Below, piece after piece: positions 24,622-30,900 of a stretch of 30,900 nt of DNA (positions are counted from its first letter, which is position 1; each line of letters opens with the position of its first letter). The notes below the pieces were generated by a model, which made no database searches, was not told the DNA's origin, and saw nothing but the letters and a program-made list of their open reading frames with translations. The stretch is from assembly GCA_002293855.1 (NCBI GenBank), contig DBEB01000013.1, forward strand, positions 640-31,539. Reading direction: 5' to 3'. Made by a program: the position numbers and the translations under genes. Source of the DNA: Candidatus Falkowbacteria bacterium UBA917 (lineage in GTDB: Bacteria; Patescibacteriota; Patescibacteriia; Patescibacteriales; Patescibacteriaceae).

Positions 24622-24651
24622 TTGACACCCCTCTAGGGTGTAGGTTATAAT
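24622..24651 (+). promoter_or_regulatory. Promoter of the CstR-like repressor - thioredoxin pair
   Basis: Perfect TTGACA (24622-24627), 18-base spacer, perfect TATAAT (24646-24651). Initiation 6-7 bases after the -10 falls on the ATG at 24658, so the transcript is probably leaderless. Confidence 0.85.
24625..24641 (+). promoter_or_regulatory. Putative operator for the CstR/CsoR-family repressor
   Basis: A perfect inverted repeat ACACCC-CTCTA-GGGTGT sits in the spacer between -35 and -10, overlapping the -35 by three bases. CsoR-family operators are C-tract/G-tract palindromes placed like this, so autorepression is likely. Confidence 0.65.
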
Positions 24652-24657
24652 TGAATG

Positions 24658-24897
24658 ATGAAAAATCAAGAACAATTGATTAACAATATCATCGGTCAAT
24701 TAAACGGCATCAAGCGCATGCTAGATGGTGGTCAAGATTGCTTAGCGGTCTTGATTCAGTTAAAAGCGACCAAGGCGGCACTTGGTGCTCTATCTAGTAA
24801 ATTGGTGGCAGAGACTTTGATCGATTGTGCTTCACCAAAAAATCAGCAAAAGAAATTGGTGATGGAAAAATTAATTAAAGAATTAACTAATAATTAA
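24658..24897 (+). CDS. CsoR/RcnR/FrmR-family repressor, CstR-like (two cysteines, no metal-binding His)
   Basis: The 79-residue all-helical product belongs to the CsoR/RcnR/FrmR (DUF156) repressor family: NIIGQLNGIKRMLDGGQDC, then LIQLKATKAALGALSSKL and VAETLIDCA. Copper-sensing CsoR proteins use Cys-His-Cys with the His four residues before the second Cys. Here Cys28 and Cys57 are kept at the same spacing (29) but residue 53 is Thr, so the copper site is incomplete. The pattern is close to CstR, which senses persulfide or polysulfide through the two cysteines. The gene is 4 bases before a thioredoxin gene and has an inverted repeat in its promoter. ATG 24655 adds one Met; 24658 coincides with the predicted transcription start. 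Confidence 0.85.
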   Translation: MKNQEQLINNIIGQLNGIKRMLDGGQDCLAVLIQLKATKAALGALSSKLVAETLIDCASPKNQQKKLVMEKLIKELTNN

Positions 24898-24901
24898 AAA
24901 T

Positions 24902-25228
24902 ATGGCTAAGATTTTTAACAGTAGTAATTTTCAGAACGAGGTAATTGAAGCTTCAAAGACTAAACCGGTGCTAGTTGATTTTTTTGCTGTCTGGTGCGGT
25001 CCTTGTCAGACTCAGGGTCCAATTGTCGATGAATTGGCTGAATTGATGGCTGATAAGGCGGTGGTTGGCAAGCTTGATGTTGATCAGGCTCAAGAAATCT
25101 CTGGCTCTTATGGCGTGATGAGTATTCCAACGATTATTATTTTTCGTGACGGCAAAGAGGCCAAAAGACTGGTTGGCTTACAAGATAAAGCGGATTTGCT
25201 CGAGGAGTTAAAAGCATTAATTAGCTAG
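24902..25228 (+). CDS. trxA: Thioredoxin
   Basis: The 108-residue product is a standard cytoplasmic thioredoxin: VDFFAVWCGPC with redox cysteines 32 and 35, the buried Asp26, and the cis-Pro motif SIPTI near residue 77. It reduces protein disulfides, and in some bacteria also persulfides. It follows the CstR-like repressor by 4 bases and almost surely shares its transcript, so its expression is likely derepressed by whatever the repressor senses. There is no signal peptide. The downstream metallo-beta-lactamase gene starts 15 bases later and may be in the same unit. Confidence 0.95.
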   Translation: MAKIFNSSNFQNEVIEASKTKPVLVDFFAVWCGPCQTQGPIVDELAELMADKAVVGKLDVDQAQEISGSYGVMSIPTIIIFRDGKEAKRLVGLQDKADLLEELKALIS

Positions 25229-25243
25229 TGACTAAGTTACAAT

Positions 25244-26098
25244 GTGGAGCTAAGGGGGAGATTGGCGGCGATAATTTTAGGTGTATTTGCGATAATATTT
25301 TTGGGCGCTGGTTTTTTGATGCTGAGAGAAGAGTCAAGTGATCAGTTGACTCTGGCTTTTTTGGATGTTGGTCAGGGTGATGCGGTTTTGATAAGTAAGC
25401 CGAGGCAATACGATCTACTGATTGATGGTGGTCCGGATCCAATAGTTCTGAGTCGCTTGAGTGATATTTTGCCTTGGTACGATCGAGAGATTGATGTGAT
25501 TTTTCTTACTCACAATCATGCTGATCATTATCAGGGTTTGCTCGCTGTGTTAGATAAGTACAAGGTTGGTGAGCTGATAGTAAGTGCTTTGGCTGAACCT
25601 TTACCAGTGGAGTTACTAGACAGTTTAAAGCGTCATAAGTTGAGTTATACTAAGATGCCTGCGGGTACGCAGCTGCAACTTGACCAGACAACTAAATTAA
25701 AAGCGCTGTGGCCGGTGGCTGAGACGCCGATTGCTGATATGAATGACCGCTCACTGGTTTTGGAGTTAGTCAGTGGTGAGCGTAAGGTGTGGCTCGCCGG
25801 AGATGCTGGCGTGGCAGTCGAGGAGGCTTTGTTAAAAAATAATTTGGTGGAGGATGTGGATATTTTTAAACTTAGTCATCATGGTTCAGATACGGCCAAC
25901 AGTGAAGAGTTTTTGGAGCTGTTGAGGCCAGAATGGGTAGTAGCACAAGCCGGCGCTGGTAATAGCTTTGGTCATCCTAATCGTCGGATTATTAAGAGGG
26001 CAGAGCGAGTAGGTGCGCAGATACTGCGTAATGATGAGCGAGGGACGATTGTTTTTCAGACTGATGGCAGGGAGTGGAGTTATGAAGCTAGTAAATAA
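25244..26098 (+). CDS. ComEC C-terminal-like metallo-beta-lactamase protein, membrane anchored
   Basis: The 284-residue product has one N-terminal membrane helix (AAIILGVFAIIFLGAGFLML) followed by a metallo-beta-lactamase domain of the ComEC type: FLDVGQGDAVLI, DGGPDP, then LTHNHADH (His90, His92, Asp94, His95), WLAGDAG, LSHHGS and GNSFGHPN. In full-length ComEC this domain follows the membrane channel and is thought to degrade the non-transported DNA strand. Here it is a separate gene, while the channel half is at 16377-17861, so the two may work together in DNA uptake. The start is uncertain: GTG 25244 is used; the purine tract AGGGGGAG lies inside the coding start, and TTG 25262 is an alternative directly after it. 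Confidence 0.85.
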   Translation: MELRGRLAAIILGVFAIIFLGAGFLMLREESSDQLTLAFLDVGQGDAVLISKPRQYDLLIDGGPDPIVLSRLSDILPWYDREIDVIFLTHNHADHYQGLLAVLDKYKVGELIVSALAEPLPVELLDSLKRHKLSYTKMPAGTQLQLDQTTKLKALWPVAETPIADMNDRSLVLELVSGERKVWLAGDAGVAVEEALLKNNLVEDVDIFKLSHHGSDTANSEEFLELLRPEWVVAQAGAGNSFGHPNRRIIKRAERVGAQILRNDERGTIVFQTDGREWSYEASK

Positions 26099-26106
26099 AG
26101 AGTGAT

Positions 26107-26135
26107 TTGACAGCTCGAAGAGTATTCATTACTCT
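26107..26135 (+). promoter_or_regulatory. Possible promoter with internal inverted repeat upstream of ndk
   Basis: Perfect TTGACA (26107-26112) is followed at 17 bases by a poor -10 (TACTCT, 26130-26135). The inverted repeat AGAGTA-TTCAT-TACTCT (26119-26135) covers spacer and -10. It could be an operator or a weak hairpin without a T run. Confidence 0.35.
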
Positions 26136-26164
26136 GTGTAAATAAAAATTATTAAGATAATATT

Positions 26165-26770
26165 ATGGAAGCAACCAAAGAAAGGACACTAGTTATCATT
26201 AAGCCAGATGGCGTGCAACGTTCTCTGATTGGTGAAATTGTTAAGCGTTATGAGCAAGTTGGTTTGAAATTGATTGGTATCAAAATGGTTATTCCAACAC
26301 CAGAAATGGCTCAAGCTCATTATATGGTCGGTGGTGAAGAGTGGCTAACTAGCGTCGGCGAGAAGGCGATGGCTTCTTATGAGAAGAAAGGTGAAAAGTC
26401 ACCTTTTGCTACGCCTCGTGAATGTGGTCAAGCAGTACTAAATCGCAATGCTCGTTATATGTCCGCTGGTCCGGTAGTAGTGATGATCTGGCAGGGTAAC
26501 AGAGCTGTGCCTTTGGTCCGCAAGATGACTGGTGGTACTGAGCCACTCTCTAGCGATGTCGGTACTATTCGTGGTGATTTTACCTTGGACTCCTATGCGC
26601 TAGCTGATTTGGGTGAACGCAGTGTGCGTAACTTGATTCATGCTTCTGGTGAAGTCAGCGAAGCAGAAAAGGAGATTGCCATTTGGTTTAAGCCTGAAGA
26701 GATCCTCAGCTATCGCTTGATTGCTGATGAGATTCTCTATGATATTAATTTGGACGGTATTCTAGAATAA
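26165..26770 (+). CDS. ndk: Nucleoside diphosphate kinase, long variant with an internal insertion
   Basis: NDK transfers the gamma-phosphate from ATP to other nucleoside diphosphates through a phosphohistidine. The 201-residue product shows the start RTLVIIKPDGVQR, the motif RGDF near 139, and the active-site motif NLIHASGEVSEAEKEIAIWF with His159. Usual bacterial NDKs have about 140-150 residues with the His near 115-120, so about 40-50 residues are inserted before the active site, apparently around MVGGEEWLTSVGEKAMASYEKKGEKSPFATPRE. The flanking strands (VVVMIWQGNRAVPLVRKMTG) are intact, so the enzyme should be active. Such long NDKs occur in Patescibacteria as I recall. A strong terminator follows. 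Confidence 0.92.
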   Translation: MEATKERTLVIIKPDGVQRSLIGEIVKRYEQVGLKLIGIKMVIPTPEMAQAHYMVGGEEWLTSVGEKAMASYEKKGEKSPFATPRECGQAVLNRNARYMSAGPVVVMIWQGNRAVPLVRKMTGGTEPLSSDVGTIRGDFTLDSYALADLGERSVRNLIHASGEVSEAEKEIAIWFKPEEILSYRLIADEILYDINLDGILE

Positions 26771-26787
26771 TAGCTAGTACTAGTTTT

Positions 26788-26824
26788 AAAAGCACTGCTG
26801 GTTTTGTCTAGCAGTGCTTTTTTT
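26788..26824 (+). terminator. Terminator of ndk
   Basis: The 12-bp stem AAAAGCACTGCT / AGCAGTGCTTTT has a 10-base loop and is followed by a run of T to 26824. Confidence 0.9.
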
Positions 26825-27158
26825 GTGGTCAATTTTTTAATTTACGAATTTGTGATAGTTGACTGAGATTCTAGCTTTCGCTGGACTGACGCTTGTGTTA
26901 GAATGTAAAAGTAGTTTGTTCTCTAGCGAGTCATTGTTTGCTTATTAAGATTTGGCTTGTAAGTAATGTTGGCAAATCCGTTTCTTGCTACACTGTGGTG
27001 TAGTAATCGGTGGCTAAGGCTCAATACACAGGATCAACTAGAGTTTGGCTAAGGCTAGATAATTAGTTGGTAACTGTTTTTTTCTCTGATTTGACGGAGG
27101 AAGAACCTAATGATCTTTAGCCAATTCTTAAAAGGTAAATGATGACTTGCTAGCGAAT
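26825..27158 (+). ncRNA. Gene-free stretch with a possible structured RNA (about 26911-27131)
   Basis: No convincing coding region lies between ndk and the FtsB-like gene. An extended -10-like TGTTAGAAT is at 26896-26904. Downstream, TTAAGATTTGGC (26945-26956) can pair with GCCAATTCTTAA (27120-27131), 11 of 12 pairs, closing a domain with three hairpins: TTGCTACAC-TGTG-GTGTAGTAA (26985-27006), ATCAACTA / TAGTTGGT (27033-27040 / 27064-27071) and TTCTCTG / CGGAGGA (27082-27088 / 27095-27101). GGCTAAGGCT occurs twice (27012, 27047). I see no RNase P, SRP or tmRNA hallmark. It could be a free RNA or a 5' leader of the division gene. The pairing was found by eye and AT-rich DNA gives chance helices. 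Confidence 0.3.
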
Positions 27159-27575
27159 ATGCAAAGTAAATCCAAGTGGTGGAAAAATTTTTGGAAAAGC
27201 CAGTTATTGTTACTAATAGCTCTGTTAGTAATTTTAGCCTGTTTGTTGTGGCCGCTATCAGCCAATCTCCAGAAGCGTAGTCAATTGGACAAGGAAGTGG
27301 CACAGTTAAAGGCTGAATTAACTCGTAACGAGGCTCAGAATAGTGATTTTAAAAAGATGATTGCTTATCTGGAATCAGATCAATTTGTGGAGGAACAGGC
27401 GAAGTTGAATTTGAATTTGAAGAAAGACGGTGAAAAAGTGGTATCAATTAAGGAATTGCCCGTAGTTGAGTCTCAGCAGGACTTAGCGGAAACGGTGATG
27501 ACGGAGCCGGCGCCAGTGTTTAGTCCTAGAGTGCGCCTCAATCTGTGGCTGGATTATTTTTTTGGTCAGAGTTAA
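27159..27575 (+). CDS. FtsB/DivIC-like septum formation initiator protein
   Basis: The 138-residue bitopic product has a basic N-terminus, one membrane helix (LLLLIALLVILACLLWPL, about 17-34), and a coiled coil (LQKRSQLDKEVAQLKAELTRNEAQNSDF). The motif IAYLESDQFVEEQAKLNLNLKKDGEKVV is the hallmark of FtsB/DivIC proteins (Lys/Glu-Ser-Asp-x-φ-φ-E then a Leu/Gly/Lys-rich end). These proteins link early and late divisome parts together with FtsL and FtsQ. A C-terminal extension carries a Trp/Phe-rich end (LWLDYFFGQS). ATG 27159 is used; a TTG at 27147 would add four residues. Its neighbours downstream (RlpA/carboxypeptidase fusion, ftsE, ftsX) are also cell-division or wall genes, though a convergent tRNA gene separates them. 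Confidence 0.85.
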   Translation: MQSKSKWWKNFWKSQLLLLIALLVILACLLWPLSANLQKRSQLDKEVAQLKAELTRNEAQNSDFKKMIAYLESDQFVEEQAKLNLNLKKDGEKVVSIKELPVVESQQDLAETVMTEPAPVFSPRVRLNLWLDYFFGQS

Positions 27576-27580
27576 ATTTG

Positions 27581-27653
27581 AGCCGACCACGGGACTTGAA
27601 CCCACAACCTACGGTTTACGATACCGTTGCTCTACCAGTTGAGCTAGGTCGGC
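27581..27653 (-). tRNA. tRNA-Thr (anticodon CGT)
   Basis: The minus strand folds fully: acceptor GCCGACC / GGTCGGC, D arm GCTC...GAGC, anticodon stem ACGGT / ACCGT with loop ATCGTAA (anticodon CGT, reads ACG), and T arm GTGGG-TTCAAGT-CCCGT. The discriminator is U and no CCA is encoded. It converges with the FtsB-like gene, 5 bases away. Confidence 0.96.
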
Positions 27654-27680
27654 TTGGTGCTTTGGTACTTTAATGTTACA

Positions 27681-27710
27681 ATTATAGGGCGAGCTTTTAA
27701 TATTAGTCAA
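27681..27710 (-). promoter_or_regulatory. Promoter of tRNA-Thr
   Basis: On minus: TTGACT (27705-27710), 18-base spacer, perfect TATAAT (27681-27686). The predicted start near 27674 leaves about 20 bases before the mature tRNA 5' end. Confidence 0.8.
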
Positions 27711-27772
27711 ATATTAGGAGTTTTCTGGGAGGGTGGTTTTTGGTTGGTTGCTTTAATTATTTTTTGATGCTT

Positions 27773-29416
27773 ATGAAGAAATTAAAATATAGTTTGTTGG
27801 TGGCTACGGTTTTTAATTTGTCACTGGCTCTCAATGCTCAGGCGATGGTGGGAGTTGGTTTATATAAACCACAAACAGTAGTACTGACCAATAATGTCAG
27901 TGTCGCTGAGCAGAACTATGAGGTCTTAGTAGGAGTTGAGCAGTCTTTGGCTGGTTCTAAAGTATATCTGACAAAGGATTTTACTTTGGAATATGCAGGT
28001 GGGATTTTGTCATCAGGCTCGACGATCAAATTGTCAAAACTTGTTGATAAAATTGATTTGCCTTGGAATTTACAAAAAATTAGTGAGTTGTGGCGTTACG
28101 AACTGGTGCCGACAGCTGATTTGACTGCTGGCCTGACTGTCAGTGTGGCTTATAAGCCGGGTGATAATCAATTTAAACAATTGTATTACTTTGATGAAGT
28201 AAAAAAGAGTTGGCTAGCTCTACCTAGTACTGATTATCCTAATGAATCACGAGTGGTGGCAGTGATCAATAAACCGTTTGCGTCTCTAGCGGTCTTTGCT
28301 AAGCCTGGTACTCTGACTGTTGGTAAGGCGAGCTGGTACAAATATAAAGGTGGTGATTTTGCGGCTTCGCCGGATTTTCCTAAGGGTTCTAAATTGCGAG
28401 TGACTAATCTAGCTAATAATAAGTCAGTGGAGATCGTGGTTAATGACTGGGGTCCAGAAAGAGACAAGCATCCGGATCGAGCGATTGATTTGGACAAAGA
28501 GGCTTTTGCGAAGATTGCAAGTACCGGTGAAGGTATTATCAATGTGTCAGTTAGCCCGATTCAAATCACTGCTGATAACAGTGGTCGAATCTTGGGTGTG
28601 AAGGCTGAGGCTCTTGGCACGATGCCGACTTTGGCTTCTAAATCAGTGGTGATTGTCAAAGAAAGCGATGGTCAGACTTGGATGGCTAAAAATAGTGAAA
28701 AAGTGACACCGATTGCCAGTTTGTCCAAAGTGGTGGCGATGAGTGTATATTTGAGTTTACAGCCAGACTTGGAGCGAGAATTAGTCTACAAAAAAGCTGA
28801 TGAATTATTGAATCTGCAATATGTGAAGGCTTGGGAAAATACCACGGTTAAACTAAAAGATGGTGCCAAGGTAAAGGCACTGGATTTGTTTAACTCTGCT
28901 TTGATTGGCTCGGCTAATAATGCAGTAGAGTCGCTAGTTAGAAGCTCTGGCGTCAGTCGTGAAGCTTTTATTGCCAAGATGAATGAAGTAGTGAAGTCTT
29001 GGGGGGCGGTGAATACTAAGTTTGTTGAGCCGACGGGGCTATCCAATAAAAATTTGAGTTCAGCTCATGACTATGCTCTGATTGTGCGAGAAGCTATGAA
29101 GGACAAGGTGCTCGCTACCCATAGTGTCTTGCCGTCTTATAGTTTTGTGACAGCTGCCAAGCAGAAGCACACTATTCGCAATACCAATAAACTAATTGTC
29201 GAAGCAGCTCAGTTAAACTTGCGTGCTGAACAGTTTCCGATTATTGCTTCAAAGACTGGTTTTCTCAATGAGGCTGGTTATTGTCTAATGACTAGAGTGA
29301 AGCAGGGTGAAGAAAATTATACCATTGTGACTCTAGGTGCTCCTAGTCGAGCGGCTAGTTTTACTGAAATGGCGGATTTGATCAATTATATAAAATTCAA
29401 AAATACTTGGATATGA
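27773..29416 (+). CDS. Secreted RlpA-like double-psi barrel fused to D-alanyl-D-alanine carboxypeptidase (S11)
   Basis: The product has 547 residues from ATG 27773, with a signal peptide (MKKLKYSLLVA...LNAQA). An N-terminal beta-rich region (about 24-180) of unknown type is followed by an RlpA-like double-psi beta-barrel (about 183-262): GKASWYKYKG, AASPDFPKGSKLRVTNLANNKSVEIVVNDWGP and AIDLDKEAF. RlpA proteins cleave glycan strands lacking stem peptides, using an Asp in this NDxGP motif. The C-terminal S11 domain is a penicillin-binding-protein fold with intact SLSK (Ser316, Lys319), SAN (Ser380) and KTG (Lys494). The one polypeptide may thus cut both glycan strands and peptide stems. It overlaps ftsE by four bases, which points to septal peptidoglycan work regulated with FtsEX. 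Confidence 0.9.
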   Translation: MKKLKYSLLVATVFNLSLALNAQAMVGVGLYKPQTVVLTNNVSVAEQNYEVLVGVEQSLAGSKVYLTKDFTLEYAGGILSSGSTIKLSKLVDKIDLPWNLQKISELWRYELVPTADLTAGLTVSVAYKPGDNQFKQLYYFDEVKKSWLALPSTDYPNESRVVAVINKPFASLAVFAKPGTLTVGKASWYKYKGGDFAASPDFPKGSKLRVTNLANNKSVEIVVNDWGPERDKHPDRAIDLDKEAFAKIASTGEGIINVSVSPIQITADNSGRILGVKAEALGTMPTLASKSVVIVKESDGQTWMAKNSEKVTPIASLSKVVAMSVYLSLQPDLERELVYKKADELLNLQYVKAWENTTVKLKDGAKVKALDLFNSALIGSANNAVESLVRSSGVSREAFIAKMNEVVKSWGAVNTKFVEPTGLSNKNLSSAHDYALIVREAMKDKVLATHSVLPSYSFVTAAKQKHTIRNTNKLIVEAAQLNLRAEQFPIIASKTGFLNEAGYCLMTRVKQGEENYTIVTLGAPSRAASFTEMADLINYIKFKNTWI

Positions 29417-30093
29417 TCAAGTTTATTCATGTCTCTAAGATTTATCCGGCCAATGTTCAGGCCTTAGATGATGTTAGCTTTTTTATTAAGGCTGGTGAAT
29501 TTGTGTCGCTAGTTGGCCAGTCTGGTTCTGGCAAGACGACTTTGGTTAAGCTGCTGATCGGTGAAGAGCGAGCGACCAAGGGTCAGATTATGATTGGTGA
29601 TTGGGATATTACAAAATTATCTCAAAGCCAAGCACCGTATTTGCGTAGACAGGCGGCGGTGATCTTTCAGGATTATAAGCTACTAACCAAGAAGACTTTG
29701 CTTGAAAATGTCGAATTTGCTTTGCAGGTTTGTGGTCAGCCGATGAAAAAAATTAAATCAATCGCTCCGCAAGTAATGAAGATTGTGGGTCTCGAAGCCA
29801 AAATGCATCGCTATCCATCAGAAGTATCAGGTGGTGAGAAGCAACGGACAGCAATTGCCAGAGCATTAGTCTATCAACCCAAGATACTACTTGCTGATGA
29901 ACCAACTGGAAATTTGGATTCGATTAACGCTAAAGAAATTATTGATTTGCTACTCAAGATTAATAGTTTTGGGACAACGGTGCTACTGGTAACACATAAT
30001 CGAGAGATTGTTAATCAACTCAAGCGACGAGTAATTACTTTGCATGATGGTCGACTGGTATCCGATCAAGCTGTGGGTAAGTACATGATTTAA
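29413..30093 (+). CDS. ftsE: Cell division ATP-binding protein FtsE
   Basis: FtsE is the ATPase of the FtsEX complex, which activates peptidoglycan hydrolases at the septum. The 226-residue product shows Walker A GQSGSGKTT, the Q-loop FQDYKLL, the ABC signature SGGEKQRTAIARAL, Walker B ILLADEPTGNLD and the switch His in LVTHN. The start overlaps the preceding stop (ATGA at 29413-29416), and ftsX starts 8 bases after its stop. A TTG two codons upstream is possible but less likely. The pairing with ftsX separates it from other ABC ATPases such as LolD or MacB. Confidence 0.95.
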   Translation: MIKFIHVSKIYPANVQALDDVSFFIKAGEFVSLVGQSGSGKTTLVKLLIGEERATKGQIMIGDWDITKLSQSQAPYLRRQAAVIFQDYKLLTKKTLLENVEFALQVCGQPMKKIKSIAPQVMKIVGLEAKMHRYPSEVSGGEKQRTAIARALVYQPKILLADEPTGNLDSINAKEIIDLLLKINSFGTTVLLVTHNREIVNQLKRRVITLHDGRLVSDQAVGKYMI

Positions 30094-30101
30094 TTATTTT
30101 T

Positions 30102-30900
30102 ATGTTCATTTCTCTTGCACGCATTATCAAATTTAGTTTACAAGATATTGGGCGTAATATCTGGTTGTCTTTGGTGACGATTGTGATTTTGGTACTGACT
30201 TTGTTTAGCGTCAATATGCTACTTGCTGTACGAGCTATCTCTAGCACGGCAGTGTCGACAATCAAGCAAAAGATTGATATGAGTATTTATCTCAAGCCCG
30301 ATGCACCGGCTGAGCGGATTAGTTTTTTGCAAGCCAAGATTGCTGAAATACCCTATGTCGGTGAAGTCAGATTTGTGTCCAAGGAAGAGGCACTGGCTAA
30401 TTTTACCAAGAATTATCAGCGAGATGCCAAGATCAGTGAGGCTTTGCGAGAGCTCGGAGGAGTTAATCCTTTGTCACCAAGTCTAGTGGTTAAGCCAAAA
30501 AATCTCAATGACTTTAATGCCTTGATTCAAAGTTTGCAACAAACTAAAGATCCAATTATCGAGGCTGGTGACTTTGATAATCACAAAGAGATTATTGACA
30601 AGATTGATGCTATTACCAAAAAAGTCTCTGACGCTGGCCTGATAGTTAGCTTGCTCTTTGTGGTGGTGACTTTGCTAGTGATCTACAACACGGCTCGTGT
30701 GGCTATTTATACTCATCGTAATGAGATTGCTATCATGCGTTTGGTGGGAGCTTCTAATTGGTTTATTCGTGGGCCTTTTTTGTTGTCCAGTTTGATCTAC
30801 ACCTTGATCGGTATGGTTTTGCTGGTTAGTATCTTTTATGTCTTTTTAAATCTGCTTCAGCCCTACCTAGAGACTTTTTTTGCTAGTTATAATTTTAATA
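30102..30900 (+). CDS. ftsX: Cell division protein FtsX (partial, runs off the window)
   Basis: The frame is open from ATG 30102 to the window end (266 codons; about 300 are expected in full). It has a cytoplasmic N-terminus, helix 1 (IWLSLVTIVILVLTLFSVNML), then the extracellular domain (ISSTAVSTIKQKIDMSIYLK...RFVSKEEALANF) that contacts hydrolases. The permease part follows with the FtsX motif VVVTLLVIYNTARVAIYTHRNEIAIMRLVGASNWFIRGPFLL. It acts with FtsE as a membrane transducer that switches on wall hydrolases; the RlpA/carboxypeptidase fusion two genes upstream is a candidate client. The C-terminal helix is missing only because the window ends. Confidence 0.95.
   Translation, partial: MFISLARIIKFSLQDIGRNIWLSLVTIVILVLTLFSVNMLLAVRAISSTAVSTIKQKIDMSIYLKPDAPAERISFLQAKIAEIPYVGEVRFVSKEEALANFTKNYQRDAKISEALRELGGVNPLSPSLVVKPKNLNDFNALIQSLQQTKDPIIEAGDFDNHKEIIDKIDAITKKVSDAGLIVSLLFVVVTLLVIYNTARVAIYTHRNEIAIMRLVGASNWFIRGPFLLSSLIYTLIGMVLLVSIFYVFLNLLQPYLETFFASYNFN

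Noticed and set aside
24622..24897. Copper-sensing CsoR
   Set aside because: The His ligand is replaced by Thr and no copper ATPase or chaperone is adjacent; CstR-like fits better.
26825..27158. RNase P RNA, SRP RNA or tmRNA in the long intergenic stretch
   Set aside because: None of their conserved cores (for example GAGGAAAGTCC, the GGAAGCAGCC-type SRP loop, or a tRNA-like 3' end) is present.
1..30900. Genetic code 25 (UGA = Gly), as in some Patescibacteria
   Set aside because: UGA serves as a stop in several genes (glycosyltransferase, comEC, hisS, the RlpA fusion) and RF2 is encoded.
1..30900. CRISPR array, insertion sequence, prophage or defence island
   Set aside because: No regularly spaced repeats, no transposase or integrase, no phage structural genes; the genes are housekeeping and surface functions.

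Overview
The window looks like a piece of a Candidate Phyla Radiation (Patescibacteria, Parcubacteria-like) chromosome. Seen directly: gene ends are tightly packed or overlapping, Shine-Dalgarno sites are weak or missing at many starts, and several large secreted proteins carry surface modules (GRILLQVE-type repeats, MBG/YDG repeats) that I know mainly from this group. There is also a VirB2/TrbC-like pilin, an over-long nucleoside diphosphate kinase and a ThrRS without TGS domain. UGA is used as a stop and an RF2 gene is present, so the standard bacterial code (table 11) applies, not the UGA=Gly code of Gracilibacteria/Absconditabacteria. I cannot fix the lineage below that level.

Layout. 1-2.8 kb: terminator, tRNA-Gly(CCC) on the minus strand, a small Cys-rich membrane protein, rlmH, a secreted transglutaminase-like protein, and a convergent small Cys/His-rich protein. 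2.9-6.9 kb: histidine phosphatase and enolase, then a 724-residue secreted protein of Ig-like repeats, Ca-binding repeats and GRILLQVE modules. 6.9-9.0 kb: strong promoter, T-box type leader with intrinsic terminator, and thrS. 9.0-10.5 kb (minus): ROK-family protein and pilin-like protein. 10.5-14.0 kb: flippase, glycosyltransferase and RluA-family pseudouridine synthase, overlapping end to start. 14.0-19.2 kb: gap, a small membrane protein, prfB with a programmed +1 frameshift, the comEC channel part, hisS. 19.2-22.5 kb: a 1086-residue MBG/YDG surface protein. 22.5-22.8 kb (minus): rpmA. 23.0-26.8 kb: beta-CASP nuclease, a CstR-like repressor with thioredoxin, a separate ComEC-type metallo-beta-lactamase protein, ndk. 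26.8-30.9 kb: a gene-free stretch with a possible structured RNA, an FtsB/DivIC-like protein, tRNA-Thr(CGT) (minus), an RlpA-D,D-carboxypeptidase fusion, ftsE and the start of ftsX.

How it works together. Most of the window is core function: glycolysis (eno, gap), translation (thrS, hisS, prfB, rpmA, rlmH, tRNAs) and cell division or peptidoglycan handling (FtsB-like, RlpA/PBP fusion, FtsEX). Added to this is a cell-surface and DNA-uptake layer: secreted repeat proteins, polysaccharide flippase and transferase, pilin-like protein, and ComEC split in two genes. Regulation is visible at four places: a T-box leader on thrS, a frameshift switch in prfB, an inverted-repeat operator inside the promoter of the CstR-like repressor, and two interlocked divergent promoters at 10.42-10.50 kb. 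The least explained pieces are the short-stem T-box in this lineage, the possible RNA at 26.9-27.1 kb, the persulfide-sensor-like repressor paired with thioredoxin, and the GRILLQVE surface module repeated in unlinked genes.
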